Assembly (NCBI GenBank): GCA_946496575.1
Contig: CAMMHE010000001.1
Span: 1-42,510, forward strand
From: an uncultured Clostridium sp.
GTDB taxonomy: Bacteria > Bacillota > Clostridia > TANB77 > CAG-508
Reading direction: 5' to 3'
DNA: 42,510 nt
Below, in pieces: positions 17,007-23,666 of this stretch. Positions within the stretch are counted from its first letter, which is position 1; each line of letters begins with the position of its first letter. The notes under the pieces were generated by a model, which saw only the letters and a list, made by a program, of their open reading frames with translations, did no database searches and was not told where the DNA came from. The position numbers were made by a program, and so were the translations under genes.

Positions 17007-17687
17007 ATGGATAAAAAAATAATAATTGCAATTATAATAATTCTTATTATAATATTAGGAATAGTTGCAGTAGTATTTTTACAAAGTAATAGCACAAACA
17101 CTTTAAATACAAATGAACAAAATAGTAATAGAGAATCTAGTAATATGAATAATCAAAATTTACAAGTTATAGAAAATGAGAATAAGAATATGGATAATAA
17201 TACAGAAGGAGCAGTAAGAAGTGCCGTTGTATATTTTTCAGCAACTGGAACTACAAAAAATGTTGCAGAAACTATTAGTAAAGCAACAAATAGTGATATA
17301 GTTGAAATAATACCAAAAGAAAAATATACTAGCGAAGATTTAAGTTATAACAATGATAATTGTAGGGCAAATCAAGAGCAGAATGATAAAAATGCTAGAC
17401 CAGAAATTCAAAATACAATAAATATAGATGATTATGATACGATTTATTTAGGTTATCCTATTTGGTGGGGTACAGCACCTAAAATTATTTTGAGTTTATT
17501 AGATAGTTATAATTTTAACGGGAAAACAGTAATTCCATTTTGTACTTCAGGATCAACTGGAATATCACAAAGTGAAAATGATTTAAGGAGATACAATAGT
17601 AATATAAATTGGTTAGAAGGAAGAAGATTTAATAGTTCTGTAACAGAAAATGAAATAACAAAATGGATTGAAACATTAGAACTATAA
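17007..17687 (+). CDS. Membrane-anchored flavodoxin-like protein
   Basis: Protein of 226 aa. Residues 4-27 form a hydrophobic anchor, followed by an Asn-rich linker to about residue 70, the same design as the AKR upstream. The flavodoxin fold begins with the FMN phosphate loop 'YFSATGTTKNVAE', and FMN-ring-contacting regions 'YPIWWGTAPKI' and 'FCTSGSTGISQSENDL' are present. It probably carries FMN and transfers electrons at the membrane or outer face, perhaps to the anchored AKR or quinones. An AGAGG ribosome binding site lies 40 nt after the hydrolase gene. It is the last gene of the operon. Confidence 0.88.
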   Translation: MDKKIIIAIIIILIIILGIVAVVFLQSNSTNTLNTNEQNSNRESSNMNNQNLQVIENENKNMDNNTEGAVRSAVVYFSATGTTKNVAETISKATNSDIVEIIPKEKYTSEDLSYNNDNCRANQEQNDKNARPEIQNTINIDDYDTIYLGYPIWWGTAPKIILSLLDSYNFNGKTVIPFCTSGSTGISQSENDLRRYNSNINWLEGRRFNSSVTENEITKWIETLEL

Positions 17688-17713
17688 TCGTCCATACAAA
17701 TTACAATTTTTAT

Positions 17714-17740
17714 GGGAGTGTATCATATTGATATACTCCC
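17714..17740. terminator. Hairpin between the flavodoxin and DUF6809-like genes
   Basis: GGGAGTGTAT and ATATACTCCC form a 10-bp stem with one mismatch and a 7-nt loop, between two convergent genes. It would end either transcript; the T-tracts are weak. Confidence 0.5.
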
Positions 17741-17749
17741 AATTTTGAA

Positions 17750-18065
17750 TTATCGACATACACACTCCAATATTAAACTTACTGCATCTGAAAATCCGTA
17801 TTTTATAAAATTTTTCGTTTTCATAAGCCCCAATGATATTAATTTTGTCAATATAACTGTCTAAGCTGTTTCTAACTTTTTCTAGGTTATTAGAAGAATT
17901 TAACAAATCTTCTAATAGTTTAAATAGTTTCTCATAGCTATCATTATTTTTAGTCAAATTTCTAATTTTTTCTTTATCCTTTTCATTTAAAGCATATAAA
18001 TTTTCTTCTCTACTCTCAAATAATGCAGTTAGAACACTTTCCACTTTATCATATTTATTTGACAT
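17750..18065 (-). CDS. DUF6809-like protein, requires +1 frameshift at CGGA
   Basis: In the plain frame the ORF runs past the expected end into an unrelated tail that stops at 17682. If C17798 is skipped, the frame continues 'FYKIGFSDAVSLILE' and stops at 17750, giving about 104 aa and the conserved DUF6809-like ending (an aromatic-x-x-G-F-x-x-x-V/A-x-L/M-x-x-E pattern). The N-terminal 89 residues are charged and helical. Function is unknown; such genes are common on clostridial mobile elements. The CGG at 17798-17796 is the only in-frame CGG of the gene. The frame choice rests on family pattern recognition. Confidence 0.72.
17795..17798 (-). other. CGGA +1 frame-change site 1 (DUF6809-like gene)
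   Basis: On the minus strand the context is AAA ATA CGGA TTT TCA. Skipping C or reading CGGA as one codon gives Ile-Gly-Phe, restoring the Gly-Phe of the family C-terminus. No homopolymer is present at the site, which argues against a simple sequencing slip. Confidence 0.65.
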
Positions 18066-18182
18066 TTATACTACCTCCAATATAATTTTTCTTGTAGTAT
18101 AACGTGCTCTTTTTGGTTTGTCAGCCCATTTTTGCAAATTTGTTAAAAATTTTTCAAGAAAATATGTCAATTTGAATAACTT

Positions 18183-18231
18183 ACATTTACAATTGTTCTT
18201 AAATATAAAAGAACATAAGTACAAATGTAAA
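18183..18231. repeat. Imperfect long inverted repeat
   Basis: An arm rich in TTACATTTACAATTGTTCTT pairs imperfectly with a following AAGAACAT...ACAAATGTAA arm around a short A/T loop. It sits between convergent transcripts in the 265-nt gap. The role is unknown; it could be a second terminator or a protein-binding site. Confidence 0.4.
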
Positions 18232-18239
18232 AAATATTC

Positions 18240-18270
18240 TAAATTGTGCAGGAATTATCTGCACAATTTA
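18240..18270 (-). terminator. Intrinsic terminator of the 18331-18945 gene
   Basis: A perfect 12-bp stem (TAAATTGTGCAG/CTGCACAATTTA) with a 7-nt loop, followed on the minus strand by a T-run. Confidence 0.8.
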
Positions 18271-18330
18271 ATTATCTTATATATTTCCATAAATATTTAT
18301 CTGTACTTAGTAATTTAGATTCATATTTTG

Positions 18331-18945
18331 TTAAAATACATCATAAGGATAACCCTTTTCTATGTATATTTCCGTTAGTTCCATTTTATATTGTTCGAGC
18401 AGCTCCAAATATTTATGTTTAAAACAACTCTTACATAACCATTCAATAGCTTCTTTAGAAATTTTAGCTTTTCCATTTTCATAATATTTATAACAACCAT
18501 CTGTAGCTTTATTCATTTTTATAATACCATTTTTTATAGTTCTAGGAACTCTCTTAAAATAATCTGGTAATTCATATACAAACATATCATTATTCCAAAA
18601 ATTTTTAGTAGTAACTTTTAGTAAATCTTCATATAGTCTAATTCTCATATTAAAAAAATCTATATCAGTATCTACAATATTTTTTTCTGTTTGAAAATAT
18701 ACATTTATTAACCAATAAAATCCTTCAATTAAAATATAATTTCTATATTTATTAAATCTATATTTTTGTTGTTTCCATCTACAAGTAGGATGTTTTTTAT
18801 TCATAATAGTTGCAGCTTGTCTTAAATCTTTATGAGTTATTTCTTTTCCACCTTTTGTTTTTATACCTATCAAATTTAATTTATATAATACTCTATCATA
18901 AGACATAAAAATTTTTTCTAGTTCTGTTTGTGAATCTGTAATCAT
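18331..18945 (-). CDS. Hypothetical protein of the integrative element
   Basis: Protein of 204 aa, basic, rich in Lys, Tyr and Trp. Visible are an N-terminal helical segment, a central 'CRWKQQKYRFNKYRNYILIEGFYWLINV' region (pattern only), 'YELPDYFKRVPRTIKNGIIKMNK', and 'ISKEAIEWLCKSCFKHKYLELLEQY'. No catalytic motif or membrane segment is recognised. Its position beside the hairpin-rich region and the Rep-like gene suggests a role in replication or maintenance of the element, but that is only context. It has its own terminator. Confidence 0.65.
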   Translation of the reverse strand: MITDSQTELEKIFMSYDRVLYKLNLIGIKTKGGKEITHKDLRQAATIMNKKHPTCRWKQQKYRFNKYRNYILIEGFYWLINVYFQTEKNIVDTDIDFFNMRIRLYEDLLKVTTKNFWNNDMFVYELPDYFKRVPRTIKNGIIKMNKATDGCYKYYENGKAKISKEAIEWLCKSCFKHKYLELLEQYKMELTEIYIEKGYPYDVF

Positions 18946-18977
18946 AATACCACCTTATCTATAATTTCAATTTTAAT

Positions 18978-19117
18978 TCTTAATACTAGCGAAGCGAAGT
19001 ATTAAGAAAGAGCAAAATTTCATTTTGCGATCGAATATTATGGCATTTTCTTTATGCCTAATATTCGCCAGCATGGTGCTTTGGCACCTGTTTTACTGTT
19101 TAGGGAAAAATCCCTAA
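18978..19117. other. Cluster of five hairpins, candidate origin of replication or transfer
   Basis: The 497-nt gene-free stretch 18946-19442 contains in succession TCTTAATACT/AGTATTAAGA (18978-18987 with 18998-19007), GCAAAAT/ATTTTGC (about 19012-19028), a long CGAATATTA...TAATATTCG stem with inner GGCAT/ATGCC (about 19033-19068), GGTGC/GCACC and TAGGGA/TCCCTA (about 19101-19116). Such a series is typical of oriT or single- and double-strand origins. It lies upstream of a Rep-like gene, which supports an origin. Confidence 0.6.
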
Positions 19118-19220
19118 AACCCTTTTTGCTCTCCGAGGGAATATTTTTATATCAAAATTTATTAAAAAATTGCTTGAAATTTTAACTTTTGTATTGAAAT
19201 TTTTATCAATTTTTTATTTT

Positions 19221-19439
19221 TGTGTGTGATATTATTTATTATTTTTCTTTATTATTATTTGTGTGAAATTTTTTAACATACTGTGCTTGAATTTTTAAAT
19301 TTCTAGTTGTTCAAATTTTCGACTACTGGAAATTTCAATACTTTCATCGGTCTATTTTTTTAATTAAATTTTCGTTCATGTGTGTTATTATTTATTAATT
19401 TTCTTATTATTATTTGTATAAAATTTTTTAACATACTGT
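19221..19439. repeat. Two ~60-nt direct repeats before the Rep-like gene's 3' end
   Basis: Copies at about 19223-19283 and 19381-19439 share the pattern TTATTTATT, TTCTT(T)ATTATTATTTGT, AAATTTTTTAACATACTGT with few differences. Between them, 19298-19335 is an imperfect 14-bp inverted repeat (AAATTTC-AGT arms). Together with the hairpin cluster, this could be an iteron-type replication region. Confidence 0.5.
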
Positions 19440-19442
19440 ATG

Positions 19443-19808
19443 TTATCTCATAGTTTTCTTGTCGGTCATCTCATCACCTACTGAACTTTTCAATGCTTTC
19501 ATTAGATTTATTTCATTAATTTTATAATAAGTTTTTGGAGGAATGTCTATGTATTTTATCTCTAAAATGTTAGCACTTTCTAATATAGAACTTGCTTTTC
19601 TTTGCTTATATGGTGTTAATTTTGTATTACTTTCTATGCTATCTTTTGTCGCAAAAAAGAAACCATTTTTTAATTGATTTCTTTTCTTAAAATAATTATA
19701 TCTACCATATAATTCTCCTAACATAATAGCAGAATTAATTCCAAATTTATTTATAATATTTCTATTTGCAATAATAAAATTTGATTGAATTATATTTGCA
19801 TTTTCCAT
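19443..19808 (-). CDS. Replication-initiator/DnaD-like winged-helix protein
   Basis: Protein of 121 aa. The pattern 'NFIIANRNIINKFGINSAIMLGELYGRY' followed by 'FFATKDSIESNTKLTPYKQRKASSILESANILEIKYIDIPPKTYYKINE' (pattern) is the winged-helix head seen in phage and integrative-element replication proteins of Firmicutes. It lacks the C-terminal DnaB-loader-like domain, so it may be a short form or truncated. It lies next to repeats and hairpins that look like an origin, which fits replication after excision. Confidence 0.65.
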   Translation of the reverse strand: MENANIIQSNFIIANRNIINKFGINSAIMLGELYGRYNYFKKRNQLKNGFFFATKDSIESNTKLTPYKQRKASSILESANILEIKYIDIPPKTYYKINEINLMKALKSSVGDEMTDKKTMR

Positions 19809-19871
19809 ATTCTAAATACTCCTTATTTTCTCTTCTAATGCTATATTGAGGCTATTTATTTTTTCCTCTGA

Positions 19872-19972
19872 ACATCAAAAAAGTTTCCCCTTATCTTTTA
19901 AAATAAATATTGATATTAAGTTTTCCCCCGAAGAAAAAATATTTTCCCCTTATTTCCCCTTAAATAGGAAAT
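19872..19972 (-). other. G-run region on the minus strand, possible G-quadruplex or binding repeats
   Basis: The 314-nt stretch 19809-20121 has no gene. On the plus strand it repeats TTCCCCTTAT-like units and contains four runs of 4-5 C within about 100 nt in otherwise A/T DNA, so the minus strand, which is the sense strand of the Rep-like gene upstream, carries matching G runs. It may be a control region for the Rep-like gene or a structure near the element end. Confidence 0.4.
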
Positions 19973-20121
19973 TTTAATAAACTATTTTTATTTTTCTTAA
20001 ATTTATTTAATTTATTGTAAATATTTTACAAAATCTTAAAGTTTAGTAATATCAATATTTATAAAAGATAATCTTAGAAAATTGGAAGTTTCAAAAGATA
20101 GAACTTTTTAATTGGCTGTTC

Positions 20122-20168
20122 GGCTACGAACTTGCAGATCGGGGGTTCGAGTCCCTCCAGGCACACCA
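20122..20168 (+). repeat. att repeat copy 2 (right end of the element)
   Basis: 47 bp identical to 11512-11558. It contains the 3' tRNA-Arg half without the 5' half, so it is not a functional tRNA. It marks the chromosomal junction after integration. Confidence 0.95.
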
Positions 20169-20175
20169 AAATATA

Positions 20176-20212
20176 AACCTCTATTGTGCTATAACAAGCA
20201 CATATAGAGGTT
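20176..20212. terminator. Strong hairpin terminator beyond the element end
   Basis: A stem of AACCTCTAT-TGTGCT against AGCACA-TATAGAGGTT (one bulge) sits 7 nt past the att repeat and 10 nt before the end of the minus-strand XRE gene. Before integration it would have been the natural terminator of tRNA-Arg, which supports the att assignment. Confidence 0.8.
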
Positions 20213-20222
20213 CTATTTTATA

Positions 20223-20462
20223 TCATTCTATTGTATTTTTTAATTCATTATAGTCAATCCCCAATACAGTGAACAAACCAATCAATTCAAAATCCTTTAT
20301 AAGCATTATACCCTTTTCCATTTTATTTAATTCAGTAGGGTTAATATAAACTGCATGTAATTCCAATCTTCTACAAACTTCAGCTTTAGAAAGGTTATTT
20401 TTTTCCCTGTATTCATTTATTATATAACCTATCACATTATTTTTATTCTCATATTTTTTCAA
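20223..20462 (-). CDS. Small XRE-like helix-turn-helix protein
   Basis: Protein of 79 aa. 'IINEYREKNNLSKAEVCRRLELHAVYINPTELNKMEKGI' (pattern) is a Cro/C1-type helix-turn-helix, followed by 'KDFELIGLFTVLGIDYNELKN'. No clear ribosome binding site. It lies just outside the tRNA-Arg element. The role is unknown; it may be a regulator or a remnant. Confidence 0.7.
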   Translation of the reverse strand: MKKYENKNNVIGYIINEYREKNNLSKAEVCRRLELHAVYINPTELNKMEKGIMLIKDFELIGLFTVLGIDYNELKNTIE

Positions 20463-20535
20463 AAAAATTCCCCCTATTATACCAAATATTACTACTATTA
20501 TTACAATGATAAATGAAAGACTATTAAAATTTATT

Positions 20536-20685
20536 TTAATAATTATTTAGACTATTTTCTATATAGTCAAGAACATGCAAAACTTTTTTGTTATCTGCCT
20601 CTAGATAAAAAAAGTTTGAACCTTCTGAAGATTTTACAACCGTTACATTAATATTACCGATAATTTCTCCACTTAAACCATTCAT
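20536..20685 (-). CDS. Small hypothetical protein, 49 aa
   Basis: The ATG at 20685 has AGAGGTG about 8 nt upstream and is preferred over the longer form from 20727. The sequence starts 'MNGLSGEIIGNINVTVVKSS' and ends in a helix 'VLHVLDYIENSLNNY'. A beta-strand then helix design is suggested. No family is recognised. Confidence 0.5.
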   Translation of the reverse strand: MNGLSGEIIGNINVTVVKSSEGSNFFYLEADNKKVLHVLDYIENSLNNY

Positions 20686-20847
20686 TAATAACACCTCTTT
20701 TCTTATGTACTGTAAAAAGTATAGCAAAAAATATATGCATAAAACTATAAAATTATATAAATCAAATAAAAAAGTATATATATAAATTAAATAATATATT
20801 TATAACGATTTATAAAAACAATTAGAAAATTATAATTCAGTAGATTA

Positions 20848-20875
20848 TTGAAATCTAGCTAAAATATGATATACT
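20848..20875 (+). promoter_or_regulatory. Promoter of the ylmH-like gene
   Basis: TTGAAA (20848-20853), 16-nt spacer, TATACT (20870-20875), 25 nt before the ATG at 20901. Confidence 0.65.
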
Positions 20876-20900
20876 CGTTAGCAAGAAAGGATAAACAATT

Positions 20901-21680
20901 ATGGAACAAAAAATGGAAGAAAAGATTATTATAGCTAAATTAGAAGATAAAATTAAACGATGTATAATTAAAAATAAAATAGAAAATACAGAGTTTTTAA
21001 ATTTATATCAAAAAAAAATTATCCAGCAAAAATTAAATGAACTTAAATTTAAAAATTATATATTTAATGGAGGATTTGAAGAAGCTGAAAATCAAATTCT
21101 TGTATTATATCCAGAAAAATTATCTAAAGAAATAGTAGAGAGACATATCCACAAAGTAATTAAAGCTTTACAAATAGACTTACCAAATGAAGTATATGGA
21201 AAATACCAACATAAAGATTACCTATCTACTGTAATGAAAATAGGGCTTGAAAGAGAAAGAATAGGTGATATTATAGTATATCAGGACAAAGCATATATTA
21301 TAGTATTAAATGAAAATGCTGAATATATAAAAAATTCTTTACAAGAATTTATAAAATTCAAAAAAGCGAAAATTGAAATAACTGACGTAAATCAAATAAA
21401 ATCAAAAAGTCCCGAATTAAAAGAGATAGAAATTCATATAAGTTCAAATAGATTAGATTGTATAGTAGCTGAAATAGCAAGAGTATCTAGAAGTAAAGCG
21501 GAACAACTAATAAAAGATGAAAAAGTGTCTATAAATTGTAAATTTGAATGTAAAAATACTAAACAAATTAGCAAAAAAGATATACTTATAATTAGAGGAA
21601 GTGGGAAATATATCATAAGTGAAATATATGGCAATAATAAAACTAAAAAAATAATAGTAAAATTACATAAATATATATAA
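20901..21680 (+). CDS. ylmH: YlmH-like S4-domain RNA-binding protein
   Basis: Protein of 259 aa, the usual YlmH length. The N-terminal two thirds match the YlmH region ('FNGGFEEAENQILVLYPE', 'KDYLSTVMKIGLERERIGDII', the latter shortened here), and the C-terminal S4 domain is 'SNRLDCIVAEIARVSRSKAE' with 'LIKDEKVSIN'. YlmH (RqcP2) belongs to the S4 proteins of Firmicutes that bind stalled 50S-peptidyl-tRNA complexes and support ribosome quality control. Here it is a stand-alone gene, not in the usual division cluster. It is of interest because stalled ribosomes would be expected at the CGG sites, but no link is shown. Confidence 0.88.
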   Translation: MEQKMEEKIIIAKLEDKIKRCIIKNKIENTEFLNLYQKKIIQQKLNELKFKNYIFNGGFEEAENQILVLYPEKLSKEIVERHIHKVIKALQIDLPNEVYGKYQHKDYLSTVMKIGLERERIGDIIVYQDKAYIIVLNENAEYIKNSLQEFIKFKKAKIEITDVNQIKSKSPELKEIEIHISSNRLDCIVAEIARVSRSKAEQLIKDEKVSINCKFECKNTKQISKKDILIIRGSGKYIISEIYGNNKTKKIIVKLHKYI

Positions 21681-21693
21681 ATTTTACAAAACA

Positions 21694-22272
21694 TTAAAAA
21701 TCATTTATGAAATTTTTGATAATATCATAAACTTTATCAATAGGTAAACCTACTATAGAATAATAATTGCCATCAATGTGATCTATAAACTTACCAAATT
21801 CATCTTGAATTGCATACGCACCAGCCTTATCAAAAGCTTTGCCAGTAGAAATCCATTGATCTATCTCATTTTTTGACATATCTTTAATATGAACATTAGA
21901 GATACTATAATCTAAAAACTCATTGTAAGTATTTGAAGATTCAACTAAAATTGCAATACCAGTACAAACTTTATGACTTGAATTTTTCAATTCATTTAAC
22001 ATTTTTACAGCATTTTCTTTATTGTTGGGTTTTCCTAATTTTTTCTTTCCTTTATATACTAAAGTATCAGCACCAATTATTATTCTATCACCTGAAGTTT
22101 TATCAAAAACAGCTCTTGCCTTAATAAAAGCAAGATTTTTGGCTTGTTCTTCCATTGATAAATCATCCTCTAATAATTCATTAACATTACTTACCATTAC
22201 TTCATAATTAATATTTAGCAAGTCCATTAATTCACGTCTTCTTGGAGATTTTGAGGCTAAAATTATCTTCAT
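21694..22272 (-). CDS. maf: Maf-family nucleoside triphosphate pyrophosphatase
   Basis: Protein of 192 aa, full family length. The N-terminal signature 'ILASKSPRRRELMDLL' is canonical, with 'GADTLVYKGKKKLGKP' (catalytic Asp region) and 'DKAGAYAIQDEFGKFID' following. The enzyme hydrolyses dTTP/UTP and modified nucleotides to monophosphates and is linked to septum control. It converges on the ylmH-like gene with only 13 nt between the stops. Confidence 0.95.
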   Translation of the reverse strand: MKIILASKSPRRRELMDLLNINYEVMVSNVNELLEDDLSMEEQAKNLAFIKARAVFDKTSGDRIIIGADTLVYKGKKKLGKPNNKENAVKMLNELKNSSHKVCTGIAILVESSNTYNEFLDYSISNVHIKDMSKNEIDQWISTGKAFDKAGAYAIQDEFGKFIDHIDGNYYSIVGLPIDKVYDIIKNFINDF

Positions 22273-22374
22273 TATAATACCTCCGTAAATTTGATTTTAT
22301 ATAAAATATTATAACACAAAGATTAAAACACTGTAAATATATTTTAATATTTTAACATTTTAAACTGTAAGCTA

Positions 22375-23547
22375 TCATTTCTTACTTAAAGTAATAGAAA
22401 TATCTTTGGTGATTTTTCCTCGTGATATATTTAAGACTACAGTATCGTTAGGTTTTTTAGTATAAATATAAGCTCTTAAATCATTCATTGTAGTAAGCGA
22501 AAATCCATCTATAGAATTGATAATATCCCCTTCACGTAAAGTACTTGAAGCAGCAGGTCCAGTAGTAGAAATTTGTGCAACATATATTCCACTAGTAAAA
22601 TTTTTAGAAGAAGTAGTTAGATAAGGAATTACATTAGAATCATAGGCCAAAATTCCAAGCGAAGCCTCATCAAAACCACCAACTTTTATAAAACTATCAA
22701 TTACCGGCTTTATTACATTAATAGGTACAGCAAAACCAATGCCTTCAGCAGAAGTAATTTTTACTGTATTTATGCCTATTACATTACCATTAGATAATAA
22801 AAGAGGTCCACCACTATTCCCAGGATTAATAGTAGCATCAGTTTGTATTAAGTCTGTCATATAAGAAACAGTATCATTTTCTTCAAGCTTTATTGTTCGA
22901 TTAATAGCACTAATAATTCCAGAAGTAACAGTTCGTTGAAATTCAAAACCTATAGGATTTCCAATTGCAAAGACAAATTCACCAGCTTTTACTGAACTAG
23001 AATCTCCAAAAGTAACAGGAGTTAGTGAATCAGCATTTATTTTACATATAGATAAATCTAAATTAGTATCAGACCATACAACCTTTCCATCATAAGTATT
23101 ACCATTTGATAATGTAATATAGCATGAACTATATTTTTCACCAGTAACATGACTATTACTTAAAATATAGCCATTACTAGATACAATTATGCCAGTACCA
23201 ATACCAAGCTCTGAATCAAAATTATTAGAAAAAATTGAATTACTAGTATTTTTTAATTTAGAAATTCCAACAACAGATTCAGAAACTTTTTCAATCATGT
23301 CAGAAACTGATACACTTTTCTCAATAACTTCTTCAACTGATTGGGAATAAAAGTTGGAATCTAGTGCTTGAGTGTTATATTCACTATTAGGATAAACAAC
23401 TATAAAATTCATATATACATAATATAATCCAAAATATAATAAAAATATAAAAAAAATAATCAAAATAAAAATTTTAAAACCTTTTTTATGCTTACTTTTC
23501 ACATTATCACCATATATATTTTTCACTATAAAAAACAATTTAAACAT
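22375..23547 (-). CDS. HtrA/DegP-like membrane-anchored serine protease with PDZ domain
   Basis: Protein of 390 aa. A transmembrane anchor spans about residues 25-47, a linker follows, then a trypsin-like domain with the triad His in 'ILSNSHVTG' (near 132), Asp in 'DTNLDLSICKI' (near 162) and Ser in 'INPGNSGGPLL' (near 244), and a C-terminal PDZ domain with 'GIYVAQISTTGPAASSTLREGDIINSIDG' (pattern). Such proteases degrade misfolded envelope proteins. The start is uncertain: ATG 23547 lacks a clear ribosome binding site, and GTG at 23502 is an alternative that shortens the N-terminus by 15 residues. Confidence 0.92.
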   Translation of the reverse strand: MFKLFFIVKNIYGDNVKSKHKKGFKIFILIIFFIFLLYFGLYYVYMNFIVVYPNSEYNTQALDSNFYSQSVEEVIEKSVSVSDMIEKVSESVVGISKLKNTSNSIFSNNFDSELGIGTGIIVSSNGYILSNSHVTGEKYSSCYITLSNGNTYDGKVVWSDTNLDLSICKINADSLTPVTFGDSSSVKAGEFVFAIGNPIGFEFQRTVTSGIISAINRTIKLEENDTVSYMTDLIQTDATINPGNSGGPLLLSNGNVIGINTVKITSAEGIGFAVPINVIKPVIDSFIKVGGFDEASLGILAYDSNVIPYLTTSSKNFTSGIYVAQISTTGPAASSTLREGDIINSIDGFSLTTMNDLRAYIYTKKPNDTVVLNISRGKITKDISITLSKK

Positions 23548-23599
23548 TAAAATAAAAAATAATTAATGTATACGAAAATTGTCGAAAAGTAAAATAAAT

Positions 23600-23628
23600 T
23601 TGCTTTTAGTACTTGCAAGTGATATAAT
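23600..23628 (+). promoter_or_regulatory. Promoter of the NRPS operon
   Basis: TTGCTT (23600-23605), a 17-nt spacer and TATAAT (23623-23628), 39 nt before the NRPS start, followed by an AAAGGTG ribosome binding site. Confidence 0.7.
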
Positions 23629-23666
23629 CTAATATGTAATATTATATAATAAAAGGTGAAACAAAA

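Larger units (their letters stand above)
11512..20168. mobile_element. 8.66-kb integrative element in tRNA-Arg
   Basis: Bounded by identical 47-bp direct repeats made of the 3' end of tRNA-Arg. The integrase is adjacent to the tRNA-proximal repeat, followed by the excisionase, a LysR-controlled redox cassette, a DUF6809-like gene, an unknown gene, hairpin-rich origin-like DNA and a Rep-like gene. No relaxase or secretion genes are visible, so it would be an IME-like or satellite element whose transfer needs help in trans. Boundaries are base-precise from the repeats. Confidence 0.93.

Noticed and set aside
17682..18065. 127-aa reading of the DUF6809-like ORF
   Set aside because: The tail after the CGG is unlike the family and overlaps the convergent flavodoxin gene end; the +1 frame gives a family-like end at 17750.
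20122..20168. Second tRNA-Arg gene
   Set aside because: Only the 3' part is present with no 5' acceptor or D arm; it is an att repeat.
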